Part shown: positions 1-12,300 of the stretch, in pieces | How the letters are laid out: the number at the start of each line of letters is the position of its first letter | Position numbering within the stretch: the first letter of the stretch is position 1 | Assembly (NCBI RefSeq): GCF_000720475.1 | Contig: NZ_JOAP01000020.1 | Span: 171,393-235,392 of the forward strand | Length of the DNA: 64,000 bases | Direction of reading: 5' to 3' | From: Streptomyces aureocirculatus | GTDB taxonomy: Bacteria > Actinomycetota > Actinomycetes > Streptomycetales > Streptomycetaceae | Position numbers and translations under genes: made by a program | The notes under the pieces: model-generated | Database searches by the model: none | The model's input: the letters and a program-made list of their open reading frames with translations, nothing else | Told to the model about the DNA's origin: nothing

Positions 1-3000
1 GAACCCACGCTGCTCGCGCCGCACGCCGCGGCCGCGCACGGCTCCCCCGGGATCGGACACCTGGAGGTGGAGTTCGCCGACATGCACGGCCTGTCCCAGC
101 GGGCCGCCCGGCTCGGTGTCACCCTCAACACCCTGGTGCAGGGAGCCTGGGCGGTACTGCTCGCCAAGCTCACCGGACGCGACGACGTCGTGTTCGGGGC
201 CACTGTCGCCGGGCGGCCCGCAGCTCTCATGGGCGCCGACGACATGGTCGGACTCTTCATCAACACCCTGCCCGTACGGGTGCGCTGCGGTGCCGGTCTG
301 ACCTTCGCCGAGCTGCTCACGGACCTGCAGGACCGGCAGGCCGCGCTGCTCGACCACCATCACCACAGCCTCGTGGAGATCCAGCAGGCCACCGGGCTGA
401 GCACGCTGTTCGACACGCTGGTGCTCTTCGAGTCGTTCCCGGTGGACCGGGACGCGCTCGTCGAGGCCAACGACGCGGCCGGGGTCGCCATCACCGGGCT
501 CAGGCCGTTCGCCGGTTCGCACTACCCGGTCACGCTCACCGCCGCGTCCGACCCGCAACTGCAGCTAGCCCTGCAGTACCAGAAGGACCTGTTCCCGCCG
601 GACCGGGCCGCGGAGATCGCCGACCGCCTCACCCGGGTCCTGGACCGGTTCCTCGCCGACCCCGCGACACCCGTCGCAGACATCGACGTACTCGGCGAGG
701 ACGAGCGGCACTGGTTGCTGCGGAGGGTGAACGCCACCGAGGAACCGACCCTGGAAACGGGCGTACCGCAGGCGGTCCACCTCCAGGCACGAGCCACCCC
801 GGACGCCCTCGCCGTGGCGAGCGAGGACGCCTCGCTGACCTACGGCGAGCTGGACAGCCGGGCCAACCGCCTCGCGCACTGGCTGATCGACCGCGGTGTG
901 CGGCCCGAGTCACGAGTGGCGGTGCTCCTTCCCCGGTCCGCAGACCTGGTCGTCACGCTGCTCGCGGTGCTGAAAGCGGGCGGTGCCTACGTCCCCGTCG
1001 ACCCGGACCACCCGCGCGCCCGCATCGATCACATCCTCGACGACTCCCGCCCCGCGCTGGTGCTCGACAGCGACGCCCTCGCCACGGCGGACTGCTCGGG
1101 CTGTCCGGACACGCCACCGCGGCCGGGCACATCGCCGGAGAACACGGCATACGTGATCTACACATCCGGCTCCACCGGAAACCCGAAGGGGGTGGCGGTC
1201 CCGCACTCCGCCCTGGCGAACTTCCTGGCCACGATGCGGCGGCGGTTCCCGCTGTCGCCGACGGACCGGCTGCTCGCGGTCACCACGATCGCCTTCGACA
1301 TCGCGGCACTCGAGATCCATCTGCCGCTGATCTCCGGGGCGGCCGTCGTCCTCGCCGGAAAGGAGACAGTCTCCCAGCCCTCCGCGGTCCTGGCGGCGAT
1401 GCGGCGGCACCGCGTCTCCGCGGTGCAGGCCACCCCGGCGTTCTGGCAGATGCTCCTCACCCAGGAACCGGGCGCCGCGAAGGGGCTGCGCGTGCTCGTC
1501 GGTGGTGAGGCGCTGCCCGCGCCGCTGGCCACGGCACTCGCCGAGCAGGCCGACGAGGTGTGCAACGCCTACGGCCCGACGGAGACGACGATCTGGTCCA
1601 CCACCGCGCCCGTCGGCGCCGGGGACGAGGCCCCCGCGATCGGCACTCCCATCGGAAACACCCAGGTGTACGTCCTCGACCCGGACCTGCGCCCCGCACC
1701 GCGCGGCGTGAGCGGCGAGTTGTACATCGCCGGCGAGGGTCTCGCCCGCGGCTACCTCGGCCGCACGGGGCTGACCTCCGAGCGGTTCGTCGCCTGCCCG
1801 TTCGGCACGGCCGGAACAAGGATGTACCGCACCGGTGACCTCGTGCGCTGGGACACCGAGGGCCGCCTCGCCTACATCGGGCGCAGCGACTTCCAGGTCA
1901 AGATCCGCGGCTATCGCATCGAGCCGGGAGAGATCGAGCATGTGCTCGGCGCCCACCCCGGGGTGGCACGGGCGGCCGTCGTGGTGCGCGAGGACCGGAC
2001 GGACGACAAGCGCCTCGTCGGGTACGTGGTCCCCGCGCCGAACGCCGCGGCCGGCGCCGCCGCCGCCCAGGTCGACGAGTGGCAGCAGGTGTACGACGAC
2101 ACCTACACCGACTCCGCGCAGGCCGAGTGGGGCGAGGACTTCGAGCTGTGGAAGTCCTCCTACGACGGCGAGCCGATACCGCGCCCCCAGATGCTCGAAT
2201 GGCGCGACGCCGCGGTCGGCACGATCCTGCGCGGATCCCCGCGGCGCGTCCTGGAGATCGGTGTCGGCTCCGGACTGCTCCTCGCCCACGTCGTCGGCGA
2301 GGTGGAGGAGTACTGGGGCACCGACCTCTCCGCCGCCGTGCTCGAACGGCTGGGAGCGCAGGCAGCACGGGCCGGACACGGCGAGCGGGTCCACCTGCGG
2401 CACCAGCCCGCCGACGACCTGTCCGGGCTGCCGTCCGGGACCTTCGACACCATCGTCCTCAACTCGGTGGTGCAGTACTTCCCGGGCACCGCCTATCTGG
2501 ACCGGGTACTGCGCCAGGCCATGGAAGGACTCGCCGCGGGCGGCCGGATCGTCGTCGGCGACGTCCGCAATGCCGCGACGCTGCGGATGCTGTTCCACGC
2601 GACGCAGCGGGCCGCGCATCCGCGGGCGCGTCCGGAGGAACTGCGTGCCCTGGTGGAGCGGGCGCTGCTCGCCGAGAAGGAACTCGTCGTCGATCCGCGG
2701 TGGTTCACCGCCTGGGCCCGCGAGCACGGGGCCGCCGGAGTGGACATCCGGCTGAAGCCCGGTGCCGCGCACAACGAACTGACCAGGCACCGCTACGAGG
2801 TCGTGCTGTACAAGGCACCGGCCGTCCTTGAGGCCCTCGACGCGGTGCCCGCCCTGCGCTGGGGCGAGCAGGTGGGCGAGCTCGCCGGTCTGCGCCGGCT
2901 CGTCGAGAACGCGGGCGGCGCGCCGGTGCGGGTGAGCGGCATCCCGAACGCGCGCCTCGCCGAGGAATTCGCCGCCGCCGTCGCGGCCGGGGTGATGGAG

Positions 3001-3651
3001 GAGGCCGGGCCGAGCGGCAAGCCGGTCGACCCGGCGGATCTGCACCGGATGGCGCGGCAGGCGGGCTGGGAGGCGCTCAGCACGTGGTCGGACGAGGCCG
3101 CGCACTGCTTCGACGTGGTGCTCCTGCCCGAGCCGCGGCCTGCCACCGGTGCCTTCCTGGACTGCGCGGGCAGCACCCGGGCGCCGGCGAACGACCCCGG
3201 CGTGGCCTCGGCCGTCGGCCCGCTGCTCGCCGAGCTGCCGCAGTACCTGCGCGAGCACCTGCCCGAGTACATGGTGCCCTCCACGGTGGTGCCGCTCGCC
3301 GAGATGCCGTTGACACCCAACGGAAAGCTCAACAGGAGTGTGCTGCCGCCGCCGGACTACACCCGGCTCTCGACCGGCCGCGCGCCGCGCAACGCCCGCG
3401 AGGAGATCCTCTGCGCGCTGTTCGCGGAAGTGCTCGGCCTGGAGCGCGTCGGAATCGACGACGACTTCTTCGTCCTCGGTGGCCATTCGCTGCTCGCCAC
3501 CCGGCTGATCACCCGGGCCCGCCGGGAGATGGAAGTGGAGATCCCCATTCGCAAGGTTTTCGATTCGCCAACCGTGTCCGAGCTAGTCGCGTGGGCGGAG
3601 CAGTCGGCCAAACCGAGCCGGCCTCGTTTGCGCAAGATGACCGAGGAGTGA
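1..3651 (+). CDS. NRPS, partial 5' end: C(partial)-A-MT-T, predicted N-methylglycine module
   Basis: The reading frame is open from base 1, so the gene begins left of the window. The visible order is the C-terminal half of a condensation domain (to about 690, motif [12 protein letters not shown]), an adenylation domain ([11 protein letters not shown] near 1160, NAYGPTETT near 1565, YRTGD near 1828), an SAM methyltransferase inserted between A8 and A10 (motif [10 protein letters not shown] near 2252), motif A10 (NGKL) near 3320, and a carrier domain ([12 protein letters not shown] near 3460). Pocket residues read by eye are D-I-L-Q-V-G-A-I-W-K, close to the known glycine code DILQLGLIWK. With the embedded N-methyltransferase, sarcosine is the likely unit (inference). 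The stop lies 2 bases before the next NRPS start, so the two are almost certainly co-translated. The HHxxxDG motif of the C domain is outside the window. Confidence 0.93.
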   Translation, partial: EPTLLAPHAAAAHGSPGIGHLEVEFADMHGLSQRAARLGVTLNTLVQGAWAVLLAKLTGRDDVVFGATVAGRPAALMGADDMVGLFINTLPVRVRCGAGLTFAELLTDLQDRQAALLDHHHHSLVEIQQATGLSTLFDTLVLFESFPVDRDALVEANDAAGVAITGLRPFAGSHYPVTLTAASDPQLQLALQYQKDLFPPDRAAEIADRLTRVLDRFLADPATPVADIDVLGEDERHWLLRRVNATEEPTLETGVPQAVHLQARATPDALAVASEDASLTYGELDSRANRLAHWLIDRGVRPESRVAVLLPRSADLVVTLLAVLKAGGAYVPVDPDHPRARIDHILDDSRPALVLDSDALATADCSGCPDTPPRPGTSPENTAYVIYTSGSTGNPKGVAVPHSALANFLATMRRRFPLSPTDRLLAVTTIAFDIAALEIHLPLISGAAVVLAGKETVSQPSAVLAAMRRHRVSAVQATPAFWQMLLTQEPGAAKGLRVLVGGEALPAPLATALAEQADEVCNAYGPTETTIWSTTAPVGAGDEAPAIGTPIGNTQVYVLDPDLRPAPRGVSGELYIAGEGLARGYLGRTGLTSERFVACPFGTAGTRMYRTGDLVRWDTEGRLAYIGRSDFQVKIRGYRIEPGEIEHVLGAHPGVARAAVVVREDRTDDKRLVGYVVPAPNAAAGAAAAQVDEWQQVYDDTYTDSAQAEWGEDFELWKSSYDGEPIPRPQMLEWRDAAVGTILRGSPRRVLEIGVGSGLLLAHVVGEVEEYWGTDLSAAVLERLGAQAARAGHGERVHLRHQPADDLSGLPSGTFDTIVLNSVVQYFPGTAYLDRVLRQAMEGLAAGGRIVVGDVRNAATLRMLFHATQRAAHPRARPEELRALVERALLAEKELVVDPRWFTAWAREHGAAGVDIRLKPGAAHNELTRHRYEVVLYKAPAVLEALDAVPALRWGEQVGELAGLRRLVENAGGAPVRVSGIPNARLAEEFAAAVAAGVMEEAGPSGKPVDPADLHRMARQAGWEALSTWSDEAAHCFDVVLLPEPRPATGAFLDCAGSTRAPANDPGVASAVGPLLAELPQYLREHLPEYMVPSTVVPLAEMPLTPNGKLNRSVLPPPDYTRLSTGRAPRNAREEILCALFAEVLGLERVGIDDDFFVLGGHSLLATRLITRARREMEVEIPIRKVFDSPTVSELVAWAEQSAKPSRPRLRKMTEE

Positions 3652-3653
3652 GC

Positions 3654-6600
3654 ATGATGATTCCGCTGTCGTTCGCGCAGCGCCGGTTGTGGTTCCTGCA
3701 GCAGATGGAGGGACCCTCCGACACCTACAACCTGGTGCTGTCCTACCGGCTGACCGGGGTGCTGGACACGGCCGCCCTCGGGGACGCGGTCCGCGACGTG
3801 GTCGCCCGGCACGAGAGTCTGCGCACCCTGTTCGCCGAGGACGACGAAGGGGAGCCGTACCAGAGGATTCTGCGCGACGCCGAGGTGTCCCTCGAGGTGC
3901 CGGTCGTCGAGGTGGATCCGGACGCGGCGGACACCGCGTTCGAGGAGACGATCTCGTACCGGTTCGACCTCGCGACCGAACTGCCCGTGCGGGTCAGCGT
4001 CTTCCGCCGGGCCCCGCAAGAGCACGTCCTTGTCATCGTGCTCCACCACATCACCGCGGACGGAGGCTCCCTGGGACCGCTGATGCGGGACCTGGCCGGA
4101 GCCTATGCCGCCAGGCGGGAGGGCCGGGCGCCTGCCTGGGAGCCGCTGCCCGTCCAGTACAAGGACTACACGCTGTGGCAGCGCGAGGTCCTCGGCGACG
4201 TCGGGGACCCGGACAGCCTCGCCGCGACCCAGGTGGGCTACTGGCGCGACGAGTTGGCCGACGTGCCGCAGCCGCTGCGGCTGCCGGTGGACCGGCCGCG
4301 GTCCACCGAGACGGACCACCGGGGCGACATGGTCGAGTTCTCGGTGGAGCCGGAGGTGGTGCGCGGCCTCGACGAACTGGCCGCGGAACGGGGCTCGACG
4401 GCGTCCATGGTCGTGCAGAGCGCCCTCGCGGTGCTGCTGCACAAGCTGGGCGGCGGGGACGACCTGACCATCGGCAGCCCCGTCGCCGGACGCACCGACG
4501 ACTCCATGACGGACATGGTGGGGTGCTTCGTCAACACCTGGGTGCTGCGCGCGGACCTCTCCGGGAACCCGTCGTTCTCCGAGCTGCTCGCACAGGTGCG
4601 GAACAAGGCCCTCGCGGCCTACGAGAACCAGGACGTGCCCTTCGAGCTCCTCGTGGAGTCGATCAACCCTGACCGCTCCGCCGGGTACCAGCCGCTGTTC
4701 CAGGTGATGTGCGAGTGGATGAACTACGAGAAACCGGACTTCGTGTTCCCCGGACTCGAAGCGACCCTGGTGCAGCTCACCCCCGCGGCCGCGAAGTTCG
4801 ATCTGCACTTCAGCATCACCAAGGACGCCGAGCAGCGGATCCGGGGCGCCCTCCAGTACCCGACCCGACTGTTCGACCGGACGACGGTGGAGGACATCAC
4901 CGCGCGGTTCGCCCGGGTCCTGGAGCAGGTCGTCGCCGACCCGACGGCCCCGCTGGCCACCGTCGACGTGCTGCTGCCGGGCGAGCGGGAGCGGGTGCTG
5001 CGGACAGTGAACGACACCGCCAGGGAGATCGGTGTCCACACGATGCCGGAGGGCTTCACCGCGCAGGCCGAGCGTGAGCCCGGCCGGACGGCGCTGGTGT
5101 ACGACGGCCGGGAGACCACGTACGGGGAACTGAACGCCCGGGCGAACCAGCTCGCGCACTGGCTGATCGAGCAGGGGGCCGCCCCCGACAGCCTCGTCGC
5201 CGTGCGGATGCGGCGTTCCGAGGAGCTGGTGGTGGCCTTCCTCGGCGTACTCAAGGCGGGGGCCGCGTTCCTGCCCGTGGAGACCGATCTGCCGGAGGGG
5301 CGGACGGCCGGCATGCTCGACGAGGCGCGTCCGCGGCTGACGCTGACCGGTGAGCTGCCGGACGTGTCGGACCGCCCGACGACGGACCCGGGCGTACGGG
5401 CGGCACCCGACAACGCCGCGTACGTGATCTACACGTCCGGTTCGACCGGCGGGCCCAAGGGTGTGGTGGTGTCCCACCGCTCGATCATGAACCGGGTGCT
5501 GTGGGGCCTCGCCGAATACGGCACCGGCACCGAAACCCGGGCCCTGTGGACCAGTTCGGTGGGGTTCGACATGTGGCTCCCGGAGCTGTTCGGACCGCTG
5601 CACGCGGGCGGGACGGTGGTGATCGCCGACGCGGAGGGACGCAAGGACCCGGCGTACATCGCCCGGCTCATCCGCGACGAGCGGGTGACCGACGCCAACT
5701 TCGTGCCCTCCATGCTGGAGGTCTTCGTGACCGAACCGGCCGCCGCCGAGTGCACGGGGCTGCGGCGGATGGAGGTCGCCGGCGAGGCCTTCTCACCGAC
5801 GCTGGCCGACCAGGTCACGGCGCTGCTCCCGCAGTGCGCGATGTCCAACCTGTACGGGCCGACGGAGTGCACGGTCGAGGTCACCGCGTGGCCGTACCGT
5901 CCCGGTGCCACGAGCATCCCCATCGGCGCTCCGATCTGGAACACCCGGGCGTACGTGCTCGACCCGGACCTCCGTCCCGTCCCGGCGGGGGTGACCGGAG
6001 AGCTCTACCTCGCCGGCACGGGAGTGTCGCGCGGCTATCTCGGCCGGCCCGCGCTGACCGCGGAACGGTTCGTGGCGTGCCCGTTCGGCGCCGCGGGCGA
6101 GCGGATGTACCGTACGGGCGACATCGTCCGGTGGAACCGGGACGACCAACTGGAGTTCGTGGGACGCGCGGACTTCCAGATCAAGATCCGAGGGTTCCGG
6201 ATCGAACCGGGTGACATCGAGCAGGTGCTCCTGAGCCACCCCGATGTGGCCGTGGCGGCCGTCGTGGTCCGCGAGGACCAGCGCAACGACAAGCGGCTCG
6301 TCGGGTATGTCGTGCCCGGGGACGGAGAGGTCGACGTCACGGCGCTGACCGAGTACGCCAAGGAACGGCTGCCGGAGTACATGGTGCCCACGGCGGTCGT
6401 CGTCCTGCCCGAGCTGCCGACCATGCCCAGCGGCAAACTGGATCGCAGGGCGCTTCCGGAGCCCGGGCAGGAGCATGCCGGTGGCGGCCGGGCGCCGCGC
6501 CACTCCTACGAACGGAAGATGTGCGCCCTGTTCGAGGAGGTGCTCGGGCTGGCGTACGTCAGCATCGACGACAACTTCTTCGACATCGGCGGCCATTCGC

Positions 6601-7451
6601 TCCTGGCGACCCGGCTCAGCTCCCGCATCCGCGGGGAGTTCGACGTCGATGTGCCCATCAGGACGATCATCCGCCACCCGACGGCCGGTGAGCTGGCGGC
6701 GCTGCTGCTCAGCAACAGCGTCCCGGACGATTTCGCCGACCCGTTCGCGGGGGTGCTCTCGCTGAACGGCGGCACGGACAAACAACCGCTGTGGTTCGTC
6801 CACCCGGGCAGCGGTGTGAGCTGGCCCTACTTCAGCTTCGTGCCGTATCTGAAGGACCGGCCGGTGTACGCGCTGCAGTCCCGGGGCTACGGCGAGGACG
6901 GTTCGCTGCCCGAGACCGTGGAGGAGATGGTCGAGGACTACGTCACACAGATCCTGGAGGTCCAGCGGGAAGGGCCGTTCCACATACTCGGCTGGTCCTA
7001 CGGCGGCACGGTCGCCCACGCCGTGGCCGACGCGCTGGACCGGCGCGGCCATCAGGTGCCACTGCTCGTGATGCTGGACTGCGTCCCGGCGAGCTTCTTC
7101 GCGGAGATGGAGGAGCACGACCAGTCGTCCGTACGGGCCGTGGTCGAAGGGTTCCTCGGACGGTTCTTCCGGATCGGCGCGGACGACCGCTTCGTGGACA
7201 CCATGGCGAAGGTGGTCGCCCACCACACGACGATCATGCGGAAGTACGTGTCCCCGGAGTTCCGCGGCGACGCCGTCTTCTTCGACTCGGCGCTGCGGGA
7301 GGAGGAAGAGGGGTCCTGGGCGCCCCTGTGGGAGCCGCACGTGCGCGGTGTCGTCGAGGAGCACAGCGTGCAGGCCACCCACCACGACATGCACATGCCC
7401 GCGCCCGCGGCACACATCTGTGGAGTGATCAGGGACAAGCTCGACGCGTGA
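3654..7451 (+). CDS. NRPS termination protein: C-A-T-TE
   Basis: This protein of about 1265 residues adds the last residue and releases the peptide. I chose the ATG at 3654 because GAGGAG lies 5-6 bases upstream, inside the end of the preceding NRPS gene. Domains are C (active site HHITADG near 4045), A ([11 protein letters not shown] near 5430, NLYGPTECT near 5850, YRTGD near 6107), T ([12 protein letters not shown] near 6568) and a type I thioesterase from about 6780, with nucleophile motif GWSYGG near 6990 and a late His in HHDMHMP. The A-domain pocket read by eye is D-M-P-N-E-A-L-V-E-K, which I cannot match to a known substrate code. No epimerase is present. The TE may hydrolyse or cyclise the chain; the sequence does not say which. 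Confidence 0.94.
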   Translation: MMIPLSFAQRRLWFLQQMEGPSDTYNLVLSYRLTGVLDTAALGDAVRDVVARHESLRTLFAEDDEGEPYQRILRDAEVSLEVPVVEVDPDAADTAFEETISYRFDLATELPVRVSVFRRAPQEHVLVIVLHHITADGGSLGPLMRDLAGAYAARREGRAPAWEPLPVQYKDYTLWQREVLGDVGDPDSLAATQVGYWRDELADVPQPLRLPVDRPRSTETDHRGDMVEFSVEPEVVRGLDELAAERGSTASMVVQSALAVLLHKLGGGDDLTIGSPVAGRTDDSMTDMVGCFVNTWVLRADLSGNPSFSELLAQVRNKALAAYENQDVPFELLVESINPDRSAGYQPLFQVMCEWMNYEKPDFVFPGLEATLVQLTPAAAKFDLHFSITKDAEQRIRGALQYPTRLFDRTTVEDITARFARVLEQVVADPTAPLATVDVLLPGERERVLRTVNDTAREIGVHTMPEGFTAQAEREPGRTALVYDGRETTYGELNARANQLAHWLIEQGAAPDSLVAVRMRRSEELVVAFLGVLKAGAAFLPVETDLPEGRTAGMLDEARPRLTLTGELPDVSDRPTTDPGVRAAPDNAAYVIYTSGSTGGPKGVVVSHRSIMNRVLWGLAEYGTGTETRALWTSSVGFDMWLPELFGPLHAGGTVVIADAEGRKDPAYIARLIRDERVTDANFVPSMLEVFVTEPAAAECTGLRRMEVAGEAFSPTLADQVTALLPQCAMSNLYGPTECTVEVTAWPYRPGATSIPIGAPIWNTRAYVLDPDLRPVPAGVTGELYLAGTGVSRGYLGRPALTAERFVACPFGAAGERMYRTGDIVRWNRDDQLEFVGRADFQIKIRGFRIEPGDIEQVLLSHPDVAVAAVVVREDQRNDKRLVGYVVPGDGEVDVTALTEYAKERLPEYMVPTAVVVLPELPTMPSGKLDRRALPEPGQEHAGGGRAPRHSYERKMCALFEEVLGLAYVSIDDNFFDIGGHSLLATRLSSRIRGEFDVDVPIRTIIRHPTAGELAALLLSNSVPDDFADPFAGVLSLNGGTDKQPLWFVHPGSGVSWPYFSFVPYLKDRPVYALQSRGYGEDGSLPETVEEMVEDYVTQILEVQREGPFHILGWSYGGTVAHAVADALDRRGHQVPLLVMLDCVPASFFAEMEEHDQSSVRAVVEGFLGRFFRIGADDRFVDTMAKVVAHHTTIMRKYVSPEFRGDAVFFDSALREEEEGSWAPLWEPHVRGVVEEHSVQATHHDMHMPAPAAHICGVIRDKLDA

Positions 7452-7519
7452 CCGCGGACTTCAGAAACCCCGGGAAATCCGGGAACTCCGGCACTTTCGC
7501 AGGAAAGGGAACAGAGACG

Positions 7520-7744
7520 ATGAGTACGAATCCGTTCGACGACGAGACGGGCCGGTTCCACGTCCTGGTGAACGACGAGGAGCAGTTCTCGCTCTGGCCC
7601 GCGTTCGCCGAGGTCCCGGCCGGGTGGCGGGTCGCACTCGGCGAGGCGACCCGGCAGCAGGCCCTCGCGTACGTGGAGGAGAACTGGACCGATCTGCGTC
7701 CGCGGAGCCTGCGCGTGACGTTGGCCGCGGACCTCGCCTCGTAG
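7520..7744 (+). CDS. MbtH-family NRPS partner protein
   Basis: This is a 74-residue protein with the MbtH signature: NPFDDE at the N terminus, then [10 protein letters not shown], a PAGW segment and WTDLRPRSL. MbtH proteins bind the adenylation domains of NRPSs and are often needed for their solubility or activity. It follows the C-A-T-TE gene after a 68-base gap with an AGGAAAGG ribosome site, and precedes two type II thioesterases, so it probably serves the left-hand NRPS. A second MbtH gene lies at 35740 beside the other NRPS. Confidence 0.95.
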   Translation: MSTNPFDDETGRFHVLVNDEEQFSLWPAFAEVPAGWRVALGEATRQQALAYVEENWTDLRPRSLRVTLAADLAS

Positions 7745-7763
7745 CGACGGCGGAAGGACCGAC

Positions 7764-8480
7764 ATGTCTTCCGACAAGCAGCAGCGGACCACGCTGGTGT
7801 GCGTACCCTTCGCGGGCGCCGGCGCCTCGTTCTTCCACCCGTGGCGGGCCCTGGCCGGGGATCGGTTCCGCGTCGTAGCGGTCGAACTCCCGGGCAGGGA
7901 GCGGCGCCTCCTCGAGACTCCCTACCGGAACGTCTGTGAGGCGGCACGCGGGACGGTCGAGGACGTCGTGGCGGCCGTCGGCGACGGCGCGCGGGTGGTG
8001 TTCTTCGGGCACAGCCTCGGAGCAGTACTCGCGTACGAGCTGGCCCACCTGCTGAGCTCGCGCGACGAGGTGCACATCGAGCGGCTGTTCGTGAGCGGCT
8101 CGCCGGGCCCCTGGACCCAGCGGGCCCGGCGGGCGACGGGACTGCCCGACGAGGAGTTCCTCGCCCGCGTCGAAGTGTTCGCCGGATTCCGGCACGAGGC
8201 ACTCGACCACCCCGAGATGCGCGCACTGGTCCTGCCGACACTGCGAGCCGACTGCGAGATGCACGAGAACTACACACCCAGCACCGACGAGCCGCTGGCG
8301 GTACCGATCTGCTCGATCCGGGGCACCACGGACGACCTGGTCGACGCCGAGCGCGCCCAGGAGTGGCGCAAGGCGACGGTGAGCGACTTCACCTTCACCG
8401 AGATGCCCGGCGGGCACATGTATCTCGCGGACCACGCCGAGGAGTTGGTGCGACTGATCGACGCCGGCTCCGACGGCTGA
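7764..8480 (+). CDS. type II thioesterase (first of two)
   Basis: This 238-residue alpha/beta hydrolase carries the type II (editing) thioesterase pattern: CVPFAGAGASFF near the N terminus, nucleophile elbow GHSLGA, an Asp in RGTTDD and a catalytic His in MPGGHMYL. Such enzymes clear misprimed or stalled acyl groups from NRPS/PKS carrier domains. It lies 19 bases after mbtH with a GGAAGGA-type ribosome site, in the same operon as the left NRPS. A second homologue of the same length follows directly. Confidence 0.93.
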   Translation: MSSDKQQRTTLVCVPFAGAGASFFHPWRALAGDRFRVVAVELPGRERRLLETPYRNVCEAARGTVEDVVAAVGDGARVVFFGHSLGAVLAYELAHLLSSRDEVHIERLFVSGSPGPWTQRARRATGLPDEEFLARVEVFAGFRHEALDHPEMRALVLPTLRADCEMHENYTPSTDEPLAVPICSIRGTTDDLVDAERAQEWRKATVSDFTFTEMPGGHMYLADHAEELVRLIDAGSDG

Positions 8481-8606
8481 CGGAGCAGCCGCAGCACTCC
8501 CGGTGCGCGAAGTACCCAACCCCGCTCCGGCCCGGGGCCGGTGCGCGACCGGCGGTATGCCGCCGGCGGCGCACCGGCCCCGACCCGAACCGATCCGGAG
8601 GAACCC

Positions 8607-9323
8607 TTGAGCACGCGGATACGCCTGTACTGCCTTCCCTATGCCGGGGGCTCGGCGCAGCGCATCTATGACGGCTGGCAGCACCGGCTGCCCCGACACC
8701 TGGAGGTCGTCCCCCTCGAACTGCCCGCGCGCGGCGCAAGGACCGGGGAACGCCCCGTCACCAGGATGGGTGGTCTGGTGACCGACGTGCTGCGCCAGGT
8801 CCTCCCGGCGGCCGGCGAACCGTATGCCCTCTTCGGACACAGCCTCGGCGGCACGCTCGCCTTCGAGGTGGCCCGTGAGCTGGAACAGGAGCACGGCCGG
8901 GCACCGGTCAAACTGCTGGTGTCCGGCACCCGGGCGGCCGACGCGGACGGCGAGCCGGACGTGGACTTCCTGCTCCCCGACGACGCGTTCCTCGAACGCA
9001 TCCGGCAGTTCGGCGGTACGCCGCCCGAGGTCCTCGCCGACGACGGTCTGATGGAGCTGCTGCTGCCGGTCATCCGCGCCGATTTCGCCGCGGCCGCGCA
9101 GTGGCGCTACCGGCCAGGACCACCGCTGTCCTGCCCGATCACGGTCTTCGGCGGTACCCGGGACGAGCAGGTGGCCGCGGACGGTCTGGCCGGCTGGGGG
9201 AAGCACACCGTGGCGAACTGCCGGGTGCATCTGCTGCCGGGCGGCCACTTCTACGTCGACGAGATGAGCGAGCGGCTCGTCGCGCTCGTCGCGGAGGAGC
9301 TGCCGTCCGGCCTCGGCGGGTGA
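8607..9323 (+). CDS. type II thioesterase (second of two), TTG start
   Basis: This is another 238-residue type II thioesterase: CLPYAGGSAQ at the N terminus, GHSLGGTLAFEVA as nucleophile elbow, FGGTRDEQV with the likely catalytic Asp and LPGGHFYV with the His. I chose the TTG at 8607 because CCGGAGGA lies 4 bases or so upstream and the resulting protein begins STRIRLYCLPYAGG, aligned with the family N terminus. A longer in-frame reading from 8541 would add Pro/Arg/Gly-rich sequence unlike the family. Two type II thioesterases in one operon may split work between different NRPS proteins. Confidence 0.9.
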   Translation: MSTRIRLYCLPYAGGSAQRIYDGWQHRLPRHLEVVPLELPARGARTGERPVTRMGGLVTDVLRQVLPAAGEPYALFGHSLGGTLAFEVARELEQEHGRAPVKLLVSGTRAADADGEPDVDFLLPDDAFLERIRQFGGTPPEVLADDGLMELLLPVIRADFAAAAQWRYRPGPPLSCPITVFGGTRDEQVAADGLAGWGKHTVANCRVHLLPGGHFYVDEMSERLVALVAEELPSGLGG

Positions 9324-9396
9324 GGGCGGGCCGGACGGAATTCCCGCCGGCCTCGGCGGTGCGTGCGCGATCCCGAGCCCGGACCCGTACGGCAGG

Positions 9397-12300
9397 ATGG
9401 GCGACGTGCGATTCATGTTGCTCGGGCCGCTCGAGGTCCGTACCGGCGATGGGGCGGTGCTGGAGGTGCCGGGCGCCCGGCTGCGTGCGCTGCTGTGCGC
9501 GCTCGCTCTCGAACCGGGACGGATCGTCACCCGGCCGCGGCTCGTGGAGTTCATCTGGGGGGACCAGCCGCCCACGGACGAGGTGAACGCCGTGCAGGCG
9601 CTGGTGTCCAGGCTGCGCAGGGTGTTGCCGGACGGGTCGGTGGAGGCGGAGTCCGGGGGGTATCGGCTCGCCGTGGCGCCCGACGCCGTCGACGTGAGCC
9701 GGTTCGAGGAACTGGTCGTCCGGGCCCGTGCCGCCGACGACGAGACGCACAAGGCGGAGCTGCTGCGCTCCGCCCTGGAACTGTGGCGCGGCAAGGCGCT
9801 GGAGGATGTGGCGTTGTACGGCAGCGCGACGTTCGACGCCGCGGTCGCCCGCCTCGACGAGCTGTACCTCGCCGCCCTCGGCGACCGCGTGGACGCGGAG
9901 GTCCGCCTCGGCAAAGGCCCGGAGCTGATCTCCGAGTTGACCGGGCTCGTGGCCGCGTACCCGCTGCGGGAAGGGCTCGTCGCCGCGTTGATGCGCGCGC
10001 TCGCCGGTTCGGGGCGCGGCACCGAGGCGCTGATCGTGTACCAGCAGTTGCGCGAGCGGCTGGCCGAGGCCGTGGGCGTCGAACCCTCGGCGGAGCTCTC
10101 CGCGCTGCACATCGCGCTGCTGCGCGGGGACCTCGGTGGCCGTACGGAGAACCACCGGACCAACCTGCGCGCCGGACTGACCAGCTTCGTCGGCAAGGAC
10201 GACGACATCGCCGCGGTCTGTGGCCTGGTCGCCGAGCATCGCCTCGTCACCCTGACGGGACCCGGCGGCTCGGGCAAGACCCGCCTCGCCACGGAGACCG
10301 CGCGGCGGCTGCTCGGCGACCTTCCCGATGGCGCCTGGCTGGTCGAGCTGGCCTCGGTGCGGGCGGGCGGGGAGCTGGCGCAGGTCGTGCTCACCGCGAT
10401 CGGCCTGCGCGACCAGGCGCTGCTCGGCGGCGCCACCGCCGGGGACCCCGTCGACCGGCTGATCGCCGCCGTCCGCGACCGCGCCCAGCTCCTCGTGCTC
10501 GACAACTGCGAGCACATGATCGACGCCGCGGCGGAGTTCGCGGACCGGCTGCTCGGTGAGTGCCACCGGCTGCGGATCCTGGCCACGAGCCGGGAGCCGC
10601 TCGGCATCACCGGCGAGGCGCTGTGGCAGGTGGAGCCGCTCGCGCTGCCCGCCGAGAGGGCGGTCGCCGCCGAGGCCGCGGCCTCGCCCGCGGTGCGGTT
10701 GCTGCGGGACCGGGCGGGCGCGGTGCGCAAGGACTTCGCCGCCGACGAGCAGACCGTGGCGGCCATGGCGCGGATCTGCCGCGCGCTCGACGGGATACCC
10801 CTGGCCATCGAACTCGCGGCGGCGCGCCTGCGCACCATGTCCGTGGAGCAGTTGGCCCACCGGCTCGACGACCGCTTCCGCCTGCTGAGCAGCGGCAGCC
10901 GCACGGCGCTTCCCCGGCACCGGACGCTGCGCGCGGTCGTGGACTGGAGCTGGGACCTGCTCACCGAGGCCGAGCGCGGTGTGCTGCGGCGGCTCTCGGT
11001 GTTCTCCGGCGGGGCGACCCTGGAAGCGGCCGAACGGGTGTGCGCCGACGGGCTGCGGGACGGAGAGCACGTCCTCGACGTGCTGACCGCGCTGATCGAG
11101 AAGTCCCTGCTGTTCGCCGACGACTCGGTCGTACCGCGCTACCGGATGCTGGACACCATCAGGGAGTACGCGGCGCAGCGGCTCGCCGAGGCCGGTGAGG
11201 TCGAGAGCGCCCACCGCGCGCACGTCGCCCACTTCACCGAACTCGGCGAGAGTGCCGAGCCCCATCTGCGCCGGGCCGAGCAACTGGAGTGGCTCGCCAC
11301 GCTCCAAACCGAGCACGACAACATCAACGCCGCCCTGCGCGGCGCCATCGCCGAGGGCCGGGCCCACGAGGCGATGCGGCTCGTCGTGGTCTTCGGCTGG
11401 TACTGGATGCTGAGCGGGCGCAAGGCCGAAGGCACCGAACTGAGCGTCCAGGCCGCCTCCCTGGACGGTGAGGTGCCCGACGACGTGCGGGCCATGGCGT
11501 ACGCCGTGGTGACGACGTTCCTGACCTCCGGGGTGCAGGGCGACCAGTACCAGGCACAGGAGTGGATCCACGAGGCGTACCGGTACGCCAAGGGCAGCAC
11601 CCACCGCCACCCGCTGCTCCGCTTCGTCGTACCGCTGGAGCGCATGGTGCGGGAGCCCACCGAGTTCCTGCCCGCGTTCGAGCCGCTGCTCACCGAGGAC
11701 GACGCGTGGGTGCGCGCGCTGGCCCGGCTCACCCGCGGGCGCCTCGGGCTCACCCTCGGCCGCGGCGAGCCGGAGTCGGTCGCGGACATCGAGGTGGGCC
11801 TGACCGAGTTCCGCGCGCTCGGCGACCGGTGGGGGATGTCCCTCGCGCTGCAGTCCCTCGCCGACCGTCTCGCCCTGCGCGGCGAGCTCGCCCGCGCGTG
11901 CGCACTCTACGACCAGGCGATCACGGCGCTGACCGAGCTGGGCGCGATCGAGGACGTGGTCGGGCTCCGGGCGCGGCAGGCCCAGTTGTACTGGCTGCTC
12001 GGGGACGCGGAGAGCAGCGGCGGCGCCCTGGCCGACGCGCAGCGCTGCGCGGACCGCGTCGCCTGGCCGGACGCGCTCGCCGAGCTGCACATCTCGAAGG
12101 CGCAGTTGGCCCGCTGGCGCGGCGAGCGGGACGCGGCGCACGCGGAGCTGACCGCGGTGCGGGCCCTGCGCCGGGACACCGGGACGAGCGGCTATCTCCA
12201 CATCACCGTCCAGGATCTGTACGGCTATCTCGCGAAGGACGTCGAGGAGTCCCGTGCGCACCGGGCCGAGGCGTTCCGCGCGGCCGTGGCGGCGGGGCAC

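Noticed and set aside
910..3486. Long minus-strand ORF opposite the first NRPS
   Set aside because: It is a GC-driven antisense frame. The plus strand has clear NRPS motifs in order, and the antisense product is Arg/Gly/Pro-rich without domains.
3084..3653. Longer N terminus for the second NRPS gene
   Set aside because: It would overlap the first NRPS by 570 bases and begin with out-of-frame Arg/Ala-rich sequence. ATG 3654 has GAGGAG at the right distance and begins the C domain.
7461..10964. 1167-codon minus-strand ORF
   Set aside because: It is antisense to mbtH, two thioesterases and the SARP gene, which all have family motifs and ribosome sites. The translation is low-complexity Ser/Arg/Ala.
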